From: an uncultured Granulosicoccaceae bacterium
Lineage (GTDB): Bacteria > Pseudomonadota > Gammaproteobacteria > Granulosicoccales > Granulosicoccaceae
Length of the DNA: 6,419 bases
Assembly (NCBI GenBank): GCA_937951695.1
Contig: CALFBL010000206.1
Coordinates: 1 to 6,419 of the forward strand
Direction: 5' to 3'
The notes beneath the pieces were generated by a model. It had not been told where the DNA came from, ran no database searches, and saw only the letters and a list, made by a program, of their open reading frames with translations. Positions 1 through 6,144 of this stretch are shown in pieces. Positions within the stretch are counted from its first letter, which is position 1. Every line of letters begins with the position of its first letter. The translations under genes and the position numbers were made by a program.

Positions 1-884
1 GAGAGCTCGCCGCGTATCGCAAGGTCTGTCGCTTCAAATCCGACGCTCAGCACCATGGGTAACTCGAGCGCCACGATGCCAAAGATCAAACCGGCGAACA
101 TCGGTCTGAGCCAGCTGGGCATACCGACGCGTTCCCAAAAGATCTTACTGGTGTGCGCCACCGCGATCATCAGGTACACCACCCCGGCCCCGAGCACACC
201 GATCACGGCAAACAGCGGCAGCTCCCAGAATTCAGCCAACTGAAAATCGGGTAGATCAAACACGAAGCCCGGCCCCAACGCCAAATGACGGACAAACACC
301 GCAGCCACACAGGCCACCACAATGGGTGCGAACACGCGCAAGGTGTAGTACCCGACAATGACTTCCAGCGCAAAGATAACCGCTGCCACCGGCGCATTGA
401 ACGACACCGTCACCGCCGCTGCCGCGCCACACGCGAGCAAGGCCAGCGACTGACTGCGATCGAGTTTCAGGCGTTCGGCAAGCCAGGCCGACAGGGACGC
501 GCCGATGTGTACCGCTGGGCCTTCACGACCCAAGGGAGCCCCAGTGCCCATGGACACCGCGGCCGCGGCGGCCGCATAGAGATCTGATCGGGTGGGCATT
601 CGCGCACTGTTCAGCGCACAAGCTTCCATCACATCGGCAATGCCGTGATAGCGCTGGCCCGGCATGCGCAAGAACAGCATACCCACCACCAACCCACCCA
701 AGGTGGGCACCAGCAAGATGCGCCAAGCCGGTTGGTTCTCGACGATTTCAGCGTAGCGCACTTCAGAGGCTTCACCAAAGCCAATAAACTGCACCAGATG
801 GATCAACAGGATTAGTAGTAGCGTGGTTGCACCGACGGCCGCGCCGACCAATGACGCCAACCCGAAAAACGCAAAACGATTCAA
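1..884 (-). CDS. ClC family chloride channel/antiporter, C-terminal part outside window
   Basis: An open minus-strand frame of 294 codons runs off the left edge. It encodes a very hydrophobic protein with the ClC hallmarks: GREGPAV at residues 119-125, whose Glu121 corresponds to the gating glutamate of E. coli ClcA, and SFNAPVAAVIFALE at 161-174. The region that normally reads GSGIP or GHGVPEV is HGIADV at about 80-85, so the usual selectivity-filter serine is absent and His-Gly stands in its place. Family members are inner-membrane Cl- channels or Cl-/H+ exchangers, usually above 400 residues, so roughly a third or more lies outside. No ATG is in frame near the N-terminus. The first plausible start is TTG at 884-882, forming a TTGA overlap with the ubiH stop, and an in-frame stop lies about 60 bp upstream. 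This suggests translational coupling to ubiH. Family assignment is firm; channel versus exchanger and ion preference are not decided. Confidence 0.88.
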   Translation of the reverse strand, partial: MNRFAFFGLASLVGAAVGATTLLLILLIHLVQFIGFGEASEVRYAEIVENQPAWRILLVPTLGGLVVGMLFLRMPGQRYHGIADVMEACALNSARMPTRSDLYAAAAAAVSMGTGAPLGREGPAVHIGASLSAWLAERLKLDRSQSLALLACGAAAAVTVSFNAPVAAVIFALEVIVGYYTLRVFAPIVVACVAAVFVRHLALGPGFVFDLPDFQLAEFWELPLFAVIGVLGAGVVYLMIAVAHTSKIFWERVGMPSWLRPMFAGLIFGIVALELPMVLSVGFEATDLAIRGEL

Positions 885-2065
885 CCGGTGTAGCCCATGC
901 TCTGCATCGCAAAGCCGGTCCGCAAAGGACCGATCGAATCAAGCCCCGCCAAGCCCAAGGCTCTGACATGGCCCGGTAGCGACGCCTTACCGCGAAAGGT
1001 TCTTGCCAGCGCATCGGTGAGCAACACCACACGTCGCTGATCGCTGCGCCGCTGTGTAACAAAGCCGCGCAATAGATCGGCGTGGCCCGGGTCGGCCGGA
1101 CGTTCACCACTGCGGTGACCGATCATGTCCAGCAAGCTCGCGAGATCTCGCAAAGCGAGGTTAAAACCTTGCCCTGCCACCGGATGCAACAGACGCGCAG
1201 CGTTTCCCAGTAACACCACACGAGACGAGATTTGGATTTGCGCCTCCCACCGCACCAGCGGTATCACACCGCGCGGACCGATGGCGGTGATTTGTCCCAA
1301 GCGATGGCCAAATTGGCTTTGCAGTGCCGCGCTAAACGCACCCTCGTTAGCCTGCGCCAGAGCGCTCGCCTGCTCCGGCGCTAAGCACCAAACCAGACTC
1401 ATGATATTGTCCGGCCGAGGCAGAAACGCCAGCGGACCCGTGGCTGTAAATCTCTCAAAGGCCCGAGCGCGATGCGGTTCTGACATTCGCACCGTGGTCA
1501 GCAACGCACTTTGCTCGTAATCGGTGCGTTTGGCTATTATGCCCGCTAACTCCCGCACCGATGAATTCACGCCATCTGCGGCAATGAGTAATTGCGTGGT
1601 CAGGGTTTTATCGGAGCTTAATGTCACCTCGAGCGAACCGGTCGACATCTCAGTCATTGCGCGAACGGCGCAGCCGGTCTGCAGGTCGATAAGCGGATGC
1701 TCATGGGCCCGTTGCCGAAGCGACTGGACCCATCGGCGGTTCTCAATCACATGCCCGAGCGCCGCCACACCCAGCTCATCGGCTTTCAAGCGAACGTTAC
1801 CCAAACAACCCCGCTGCGATACATGAACTTGATCGATGGCTTGCGCATCCGCGCAAAGCGTGCCCCACAACCCCCAACTTCGCAGTAGCCCCTCACTGGC
1901 ACTGCCGATGGCGGTGCAGCGTTGATCCATCAGATCTTCCGGCAGACTTTGCGCTGCATCGTGTTGATCGACAAGCGTTACCCGCCAGCCATTTTCGGCA
2001 CACGCGATGGCCGCGGGCAATCCTGCCAGCCCTGCCCCAACCACAAGAATGTCGGTGTGTGTCAT
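881..2065 (-). CDS. ubiH: 2-octaprenyl-6-methoxyphenol hydroxylase UbiH (FAD-dependent monooxygenase)
   Basis: This 394-residue protein belongs to the UbiH/UbiF/UbiI/COQ6 family of flavin monooxygenases, which hydroxylate the aromatic ring during ubiquinone biosynthesis. It acts with other Ubi proteins at the inner membrane. Visible motifs are the N-terminal FAD-binding dinucleotide fold GAGLAG (residues 10-15), the mid-protein IAADG motif (161-165), and the C-terminal FAD-ribityl motif GNAARLLHP followed by GQGFNLALRD (287-307). The Asn in GNAA, in place of the more usual Asp, and the full motif resemble E. coli UbiH more than UbiI or UbiF. Length matches the family (about 390-400). The ATG lies 18 bp after the pepP stop without a clear Shine-Dalgarno, as expected for a coupled operon gene. 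The order pepP-ubiH also matches E. coli. Position-specific activity (C1, C5 or C6 hydroxylation) is inferred from homology and context; some bacteria use one enzyme for several positions. Confidence 0.9.
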   Translation of the reverse strand: MTHTDILVVGAGLAGLPAAIACAENGWRVTLVDQHDAAQSLPEDLMDQRCTAIGSASEGLLRSWGLWGTLCADAQAIDQVHVSQRGCLGNVRLKADELGVAALGHVIENRRWVQSLRQRAHEHPLIDLQTGCAVRAMTEMSTGSLEVTLSSDKTLTTQLLIAADGVNSSVRELAGIIAKRTDYEQSALLTTVRMSEPHRARAFERFTATGPLAFLPRPDNIMSLVWCLAPEQASALAQANEGAFSAALQSQFGHRLGQITAIGPRGVIPLVRWEAQIQISSRVVLLGNAARLLHPVAGQGFNLALRDLASLLDMIGHRSGERPADPGHADLLRGFVTQRRSDQRRVVLLTDALARTFRGKASLPGHVRALGLAGLDSIGPLRTGFAMQSMGYTG

Positions 2066-2083
2066 GACGGGTTCAATGATGCA

Positions 2084-3397
2084 TCAGCCGCCCGACATCA
2101 ACGCTTCGATATCGTTGGCCAGTTTAGGCACATCCCCAGTGATCACCTCATGGCCTTTGGCGGTGATGAGCACATCATCTTCTATCCGAATGCCGGTATT
2201 GCGATAGGCTTTTGGCACACTTCGGCCCTCACCGATGTACAGCCCTGGCTCGATCGTCAAACACATGCCCGATTCCAGTAAACGCCATTCGCCGTCAATC
2301 TTGTAGTCACCCACATCGTGCACGTCGAGACCTAACCAGTGACCGGTCTTGTGCATATAGTACGGACGGTAGGCCGCTTTTTTTATAAGCGTCTTGATGT
2401 TGCCTTTCAGTATGCCCACCGACTTCAATCCTCGCGTCAGCACCGCCACCGCCGCCTCGTGCGGATCGTTCCAGTGGTTCCCCGGCTGACAGGCGTCAAT
2501 TCCCGCCTGATTGGCCTCTAGTACGATCTCATACAAGTCACGCTGCGCGTCACTAAAACGGCCGTTGATCGGGAAGGTACGAGAGATATCGCCAGCGTAA
2601 CCGCCGACCTCCGCACCAGAATCAATCAACACCAAATCCCCATCGCGCAATTTGGCGTTGTTTTCGGTGTAATGCAAAATGCAGCCGTTCTCACCACCGC
2701 CCACAATAGGCATGAACGCATGATCCCCACCGGCTTTTTTGTAAGTGTGCACAAGAGCCGCTTCCAGCTCGTATTCCCACAGACCAGGCTGGCACGCCTG
2801 CATGGCGGCAACGTGACCCTTAGCGCTGAGCTTCGCGGCCGCTTTTAACTGTTTCTGTTCGGCACGAGACTTGTACACCCGCATATCGTGCAAGTGGTAG
2901 TCGAGTGAAATAAAGGCGTCCGGATCGTCGGTGCTCTTTCGGGTCATGCGCGAGCGCTTTAACCAGCCTAACAGCTGCGCATCAAAGCCCGGGTTTTTAC
3001 CCAGCGTGTGATAGACGTGCTGCCTGCCCTCCAAAAGCCCTGGTAAAATTTCATCGACGTCTTCGATCGGAAAGGCGTCATCGGCGCCCAGCGCATCCGG
3101 GGCACCATCTACCCCCAGCCGCCGGCCGTGCCAAGTCTCTTTTTCGGGATCCCGGTCGCGGCAAAAAATCAAGTACTCCCCGGCTTTGCGACCGGGTATG
3201 AGTACCAGCAAGCTTTCCGGCTCTTCGAAACCGGACAAATACCAGAAATTACTGTCGGGTCGGTAGGGGTATTCGGTATCGCGGCTTCGCACCGTCGCAG
3301 GAGCGGCTGGGATCAACGCAATCGCGTTGACGTCCATAGTGCGCATCAACACGCGCCGCCGCCGCCGGTACTCATTAATTTCAGATTTATTCAACAC
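2084..3397 (-). CDS. pepP: Xaa-Pro aminopeptidase (aminopeptidase P, M24B family)
   Basis: This cytoplasmic metallopeptidase removes the N-terminal residue when proline is second. The sequence shows the N-terminal creatinase-like domain (about 1-170, with EYRRRRRVLM and SNFWYLSGFEEPES) and the C-terminal pita-bread catalytic domain. All five dimetal ligands are visible: Asp259 in LIDSGAE, Asp270 in AGDISRTFP, His353 in TGHWLGLDVHDVG, Glu383 in TIEPGLY and Glu406 in GIRIEDDV. These align within a residue of E. coli PepP D260, D271, H354, E383 and E406. Length from the chosen start is 437, against 441 in E. coli. The frame stays open upstream, but that extension (from 3505) lies inside the YgfB gene and lacks peptidase features, so I start at GTG 3397, 4 bp after the YgfB stop. 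TTG 3394 is equally possible; no ATG exists there. A run of CGG codons near the N-terminus gives five consecutive Arg. Confidence 0.94.
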   Translation of the reverse strand: MLNKSEINEYRRRRRVLMRTMDVNAIALIPAAPATVRSRDTEYPYRPDSNFWYLSGFEEPESLLVLIPGRKAGEYLIFCRDRDPEKETWHGRRLGVDGAPDALGADDAFPIEDVDEILPGLLEGRQHVYHTLGKNPGFDAQLLGWLKRSRMTRKSTDDPDAFISLDYHLHDMRVYKSRAEQKQLKAAAKLSAKGHVAAMQACQPGLWEYELEAALVHTYKKAGGDHAFMPIVGGGENGCILHYTENNAKLRDGDLVLIDSGAEVGGYAGDISRTFPINGRFSDAQRDLYEIVLEANQAGIDACQPGNHWNDPHEAAVAVLTRGLKSVGILKGNIKTLIKKAAYRPYYMHKTGHWLGLDVHDVGDYKIDGEWRLLESGMCLTIEPGLYIGEGRSVPKAYRNTGIRIEDDVLITAKGHEVITGDVPKLANDIEALMSGG

Positions 3398-3401
3398 GAT
3401 A

Positions 3402-3968
3402 TCAGTGCACTTGGTTGTGGGCGGCACCGGCCACCGGTTGCAGCTCCTCGTGCACCAGCAGCACGCCCACTCGCAGGAATTCGAACAGTTCCTGCCAATC
3501 ACCATCGTCCGTGTCGTCCAGATCGTCTAGGTCAATGTTTTGCATGGCCTGAAAATCTGCGATAACCTCTCGAGTATCGCCCGGCAAAGACGGCGTATCA
3601 CGCCCCCCCGACGACAGCCCTAACCCGTAATTAAAACCTGTACAAAAATCGATCAGCCCAGCGGCTCGGTCTGCCAAGGGTGCCAAATTGTCCGGCATGG
3701 CCGGTTCGAACGCCAGTTCAGGATCGTTTAAAGCCGCCACAGTGCCACTAAACCAGCTATCGAGCTCACGAATGTCAGTAGCCCGTTCCTGCACAGTTTC
3801 AGCGGTGATGTCCGCCGCATCGAGCAACTCGGTAAGCCAACGACTTTTGGCTCTCCCGGATGCCTGTCCGCAAAGTAACCCGACCGAAATCCCGTGAGCT
3901 TCCGACACCGACAGCGGTATGGCCAGTCGAGACAGTAAATCCGAGTAAATATTGAATGTTTTTGCCAC
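3402..3968 (-). CDS. ygfB: UPF0149 family protein (YgfB-like)
   Basis: This is an acidic cytoplasmic protein of 188 residues from the chosen start (E. coli YgfB has 192). Family signatures are the N-terminal block SEAHGISVGLLCG (22-34), the central ADRAAGLIDFCTGFNYGLGL (99-118), an acidic stretch DLDDLDDTDDGD (147-158) and the closing helix FLRVGVLLVHEEL (164-176), which parallels EYVRVAALLCHD in E. coli. Its position just before pepP and ubiH is the conserved E. coli/Pseudomonas arrangement. The biochemical role is largely unknown; in Pseudomonas aeruginosa YgfB influences an antitermination pathway linked to beta-lactam resistance, which cannot be assumed here. The start is uncertain because the N-terminus has no ATG. 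GTG 3968 fits family length and lies about 31 nt downstream of a predicted transcription start. GTG 4004 and TTG 4028 would extend it by 12 or 20 residues lacking family similarity. Confidence 0.88.
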   Translation of the reverse strand: MAKTFNIYSDLLSRLAIPLSVSEAHGISVGLLCGQASGRAKSRWLTELLDAADITAETVQERATDIRELDSWFSGTVAALNDPELAFEPAMPDNLAPLADRAAGLIDFCTGFNYGLGLSSGGRDTPSLPGDTREVIADFQAMQNIDLDDLDDTDDGDWQELFEFLRVGVLLVHEELQPVAGAAHNQVH

Positions 3969-3984
3969 AAACAGACTATTGACC

Positions 3985-4013
3985 TTGCCAGTGCTGTACC
4001 CCACGAGTATACA
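3985..4013 (+). promoter_or_regulatory. Candidate sigma-70 promoter for the coiled-coil gene and zapA
   Basis: TTGCCA at 3985-3990 (5/6 of the -35 consensus) is followed by exactly 17 bp and TATACA at 4008-4013 (4/6). TACAAT at 4010-4015 is a better hexamer but sits at 19 bp. Transcription would begin near 4020, about 24 nt before ATG 4044. Position in the divergent intergenic gap supports the call; strength is not known. Confidence 0.5.
4006..4011 (-). promoter_or_regulatory. Candidate -10 element for the ygfB-pepP-ubiH-ClC operon
   Basis: Read on the minus strand this is TATACT, a 5/6 match to the sigma-70 -10 consensus. Transcription would start near 3999 and leave a leader of about 31 nt before GTG 3968. 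The -35 at standard spacing (around 4029-4034, CAGCGA) is poor, so the promoter would be weak or activator-dependent. It overlaps the -10 of the divergent promoter. Confidence 0.4.
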
Positions 4014-4043
4014 ATGCGAGCGTAGCAATCGCTGACGTACGCC

Positions 4044-4265
4044 ATGAGTCGTTCAGACATTAACGAAGAAATAGAAAACCTCGAAGCCCAGCTTCACGAA
4101 CTTGCCTCACTGTGCAAGCGCTTGCGGTTGGAAAATCGATCACTACGAGAACAGCAGGTCAGCCTGGTGGAAGAGCGGGCCCGCCTGATCGAGAAGAATG
4201 AACTGGCGCGCACCAAGGTGGAACAAATGATCGTTCGGCTAAAATCACTTGAGGCCACCTCGTGA
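4044..4265 (+). CDS. Small coiled-coil protein, TIGR02449 type (ZapB-like)
   Basis: This 73-residue protein is almost entirely a charged, Leu/Ile-heptad helix and should form a parallel or antiparallel coiled coil. Typical family phrases are visible: LASLCKRLRLENRSLREQ (20-37), then EERARLIEKNELARTKVE (43-60) and MIVRLKSLE at the C-terminus. The family is found next to zapA in many gammaproteobacteria. It resembles the division factor ZapB in size and architecture, and a role at the Z-ring is plausible by context but is inference. The ATG follows a candidate promoter but has no obvious Shine-Dalgarno, so initiation may be inefficient or nearly leaderless-like. Its stop overlaps a GTG codon (GTGA) in the zapA frame, and the zapA ATG lies 17 bp further on, so the two are co-transcribed and probably coupled. 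Confidence 0.85.
   Translation: MSRSDINEEIENLEAQLHELASLCKRLRLENRSLREQQVSLVEERARLIEKNELARTKVEQMIVRLKSLEATS
4251..4264 (+). promoter_or_regulatory. Ribosome binding site candidate for an upstream GTG start of zapA
   Basis: GAGG at 4251-4254 lies 7 nt before GTG 4262, which overlaps the preceding stop as GTGA. This is the best Shine-Dalgarno spacing in the zapA region and could start a form seven residues longer than that from ATG 4283. A GGAACG at 4272-4277 serves the ATG. Confidence 0.4.
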
Positions 4266-4282
4266 ACAAACGGAACGTCCTC

Positions 4283-4591
4283 ATGACCGAAAGCCGCCCA
4301 GTCAAGCTGCGCATACTGGATAAAGAAGTTCAGCTCGCCTGCAAAGTCGGTGAAGAAGACGAGCTGGCCAAAGCCGCCGCGTACATCGATCGCTCCATGA
4401 GTGAACTGAAAGGGCGTAACAGCACCTCAAGCATTGAGAAAATCGCCATCGTGGTTGCCATCAACACCGCGGCTGAACTGTTGAAATCGCGCTCGAACAA
4501 AGCGGGAGAGCACCCGGAGATAACCGAGCGTCTGGTGGCCATGAACGCCAAGATTGAAGATTTACTCCAAGAAGACACCGAGAGCGCTTGA
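4283..4591 (+). CDS. zapA: Cell division protein ZapA
   Basis: ZapA binds FtsZ protofilaments and crosslinks them, promoting Z-ring assembly at midcell; it works as a dimer or tetramer through its C-terminal coiled coil. From ATG 4283 the protein has 102 residues. The N-terminal globular part begins with the family-typical VKLRILDKEVQLAC (7-20). It is followed by the DELAKAAAYIDRSMSELK segment (26-43), the hydrophobic helix IEKIAIVVAINTAAELL (51-67), and a C-terminal amphipathic helix about 78-97. I chose ATG 4283 because MTESRPVKLRILDKE matches the usual ZapA N-terminus. GTG 4262 (109 residues, same length as E. coli ZapA) has the stronger Shine-Dalgarno and stop-start overlap and cannot be excluded. 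6S RNA follows directly, the same zapA-ssrS order as in E. coli. Confidence 0.92.
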   Translation: MTESRPVKLRILDKEVQLACKVGEEDELAKAAAYIDRSMSELKGRNSTSSIEKIAIVVAINTAAELLKSRSNKAGEHPEITERLVAMNAKIEDLLQEDTESA

Positions 4592-4630
4592 CTTCGGTTG
4601 TCTCCCTCAATCTTCGCATCGCGTGCTAAT

Positions 4631-4836
4631 CTTTGAGTCGTATCAACTGCGGTGTTTGTTATCTTGCTGGGTAAATCCCTTGAGCCTTAATTTCTATCCC
4701 CGGGAACGGCTTGGTCATCGTTGTTGTGCACGTCCGCTACGGCGGAAAGCCTGATACGGTTCCTGCTGCTCCCACTTGAGCCTTTTGGTTCAAGGTAGCG
4801 CACTGGAGACGGCACTCGTGGTTGATACACTCCCCA
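4631..4836 (+). ncRNA. ssrS: 6S RNA (ssrS)
   Basis: 6S RNA mimics an open promoter and sequesters sigma-70 RNA polymerase, mainly in stationary phase. The conserved 5' block CCCTTGAGCC is at 4678-4687. The 3' half has AAGCCTGATACGGTTCC (4747-4763) and the characteristic hairpin CTTGAGCC-TTTT-GGTTCAAG (4775-4794). The closing stem is visible: GAGT plus GTATCAAC (4635-4647, one bulged C) pairs perfectly with GTTGATAC plus ACTC (4821-4832). An apical arm is formed by GGAAC (4703-4707) with GTTCC (4759-4763) and by GGCTT (4708-4712) with AAGCC (4747-4751). Size near 200 nt and location directly after zapA fit the family. Ends are estimated from the closing stem. I see no convincing dedicated promoter between 4592 and 4631, so it may be processed from a zapA transcript or use a poorly conserved promoter. 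No U-tract terminator follows. Confidence 0.9.
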
Positions 4837-4866
4837 ACAGTGAATGTTCCCACGGGCGAATAAGCT

Positions 4867-6144
4867 ATGCCAATCATGATGGGGTGTATTGCGGACGACT
4901 TCACCGGCGCTACCGATCTTGCCGGGTTGCTGGCTCGAAGCGGTATGCCTGTCAGTCTTCGCATTGGGGTGCCTGATGCTGCGCCAAACAATCCCGCAGC
5001 GTTTGAGGTGATCGCCCTGAAATGTCGAACCTTGCCTGTAGATGAGGCGGTTGTCCAAACCCGCAATGCATTGGCATGGCTCAAAACCGCTGGGGCCACG
5101 CGTTTTTTCTGGAAGTATTGCTCCACCTTCGATTCAACCCCCCAAGGTAACATTGGCCCCGTGGCCGAGGCCTTGATGACAGACATCGGTACCCAACAAA
5201 CCATCTACTGCCCGGCTTTCCCGGAAAATGGTCGTTCAATTTTTATGGGAAACCTGTTCGTCGGTGAGCAGCCCTTGGCTGAGTCTGCGATGAAAGATCA
5301 TCCCTTAACCCCCATGCGCGACAGCAACCTGATGCGTTTGCTCGCCCCACAGGTAAGTGGCAAGGTGGGATTGATCAACCGACTGACCGTAGCACAGGGA
5401 ACCGAAGCAATCGATGCGCGACTGGCCGTGCTACAACAAGACAATGTGTCTCACGTGGTTGTCGATGCGGTTGCCGACGCTGATTTGTTTGTCATTGCCG
5501 AAGCCTGTCAGCACATGCCACTGCTAACCGGCGGCAGTGCCATCGCGATGCCCTTGCCCGATTTGTATGCCAGCGCTACAACAAGTCCTGCACAAACACA
5601 AACACAAACGCACACACAACCGCGTCCAGCCACCGACAAAGCTATCGTGCTGTCTGGCAGTTCATCAGCGATGACGCGACAGCAAGTCGCCCATCATGCA
5701 GATGCGCATCCGAACTTACGCCTCGATCCGATTAAGCTTGCGCAGGCTGGCCCAGATGCGGCAATCGAATGGCTTACCCAACAGGATTTGTCGCAAGCGC
5801 CTATGGTTTTCGCAACGGCTGAACCTGAGCAAATCGCAGCGGTTCAACAAACCCTGGGCCGTGAAAAAGCCGGCGAAATCGTAGAACAGGCGCTGGCGCG
5901 GTTGGCGGTAGTCGCTCGCGATCGAGGAGCCAGCCGCATCGTGGTCGCGGGTGGCGAAACTTCAGGGGCTGTAACGCAAGCACTGGGCGTCACTCGGTTA
6001 GATGTGGGTCGCGAAATCGCACCCGGTGTGCCGTGGACGTTTGCACACAGTAACGGCCACGCCATCGCCCTTGCACTGAAATCAGGTAACTTCGGTGGGC
6101 CTGCGTTTTTCGATGATGCACTGCAAGCGCTGACACCCGCATGA
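4867..6144 (+). CDS. otnK: 3-oxo-tetronate kinase OtnK (DUF1537/four-carbon acid sugar kinase family)
   Basis: OtnK phosphorylates 3-oxo-tetronate with ATP to 3-oxo-tetronate 4-phosphate, a step in threonate and erythronate catabolism. The 425-residue protein shows the N-terminal substrate domain, with GCIADDFTGATDLA (6-19), KYCSTFDSTPQGNIG (83-97) and CPAFPENGRSIFMGNLFV (115-132). The C-terminal nucleotide-binding domain has VLSGSSS (261-267), VVAGGETSGAV (359-369) and ALKSGNFGGPAFFDDAL (403-419). A low-complexity Gln-Thr linker (243-251) separates the domains. The start at ATG 4867 is near the family N-terminus; ATG 4876 or 4879 would remove only three or four residues, and no strong Shine-Dalgarno separates them. 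The gene begins about 30 bp after the 6S RNA closing stem and its stop overlaps the otnC ATG. Related DUF1537 kinases act on other acid sugars, but the otnC neighbour supports OtnK. Confidence 0.9.
   Translation: MPIMMGCIADDFTGATDLAGLLARSGMPVSLRIGVPDAAPNNPAAFEVIALKCRTLPVDEAVVQTRNALAWLKTAGATRFFWKYCSTFDSTPQGNIGPVAEALMTDIGTQQTIYCPAFPENGRSIFMGNLFVGEQPLAESAMKDHPLTPMRDSNLMRLLAPQVSGKVGLINRLTVAQGTEAIDARLAVLQQDNVSHVVVDAVADADLFVIAEACQHMPLLTGGSAIAMPLPDLYASATTSPAQTQTQTHTQPRPATDKAIVLSGSSSAMTRQQVAHHADAHPNLRLDPIKLAQAGPDAAIEWLTQQDLSQAPMVFATAEPEQIAAVQQTLGREKAGEIVEQALARLAVVARDRGASRIVVAGGETSGAVTQALGVTRLDVGREIAPGVPWTFAHSNGHAIALALKSGNFGGPAFFDDALQALTPA
5591..5619 (+). repeat. Short CA-rich tandem repeat inside otnK
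   Basis: About three copies of a CACAAA hexamer followed by degenerate CA units encode alternating Gln and Thr (residues 243-251 of OtnK) between its two domains. The unit is six bases, so gain or loss of a copy keeps the reading frame and changes only linker length. Confidence 0.7.

Noticed and set aside
1125..1520. Plus-strand open frame of 131 codons within ubiH
   Set aside because: It is fully covered by ubiH on the other strand, which has all FAD motifs in frame; the plus-strand translation matches no family I know.
3398..3505. N-terminal extension of PepP up to 3505
   Set aside because: The added residues are Cys/Trp-rich, lie inside the YgfB coding region in another frame and would lengthen the enzyme beyond its usual 441 residues.
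4588..4616. TTGACT at 4588-4593 as the -35 of a 6S RNA promoter
   Set aside because: No acceptable -10 lies 15-19 bp downstream. TAATCT at 4627-4632 is too far away for this -35 and only a 3/6 match, so I did not list a 6S promoter.
4833..4866. A terminator between 6S RNA and otnK
   Set aside because: No inverted repeat followed by a T-run is present in this interval.
4687..5204. Minus-strand open frames of 123 and 155 codons across the 6S RNA and the start of otnK
   Set aside because: They lie antisense to a structured RNA and to a clear kinase gene, have no recognisable domain, and their composition looks like a shadow of the coding frame opposite.
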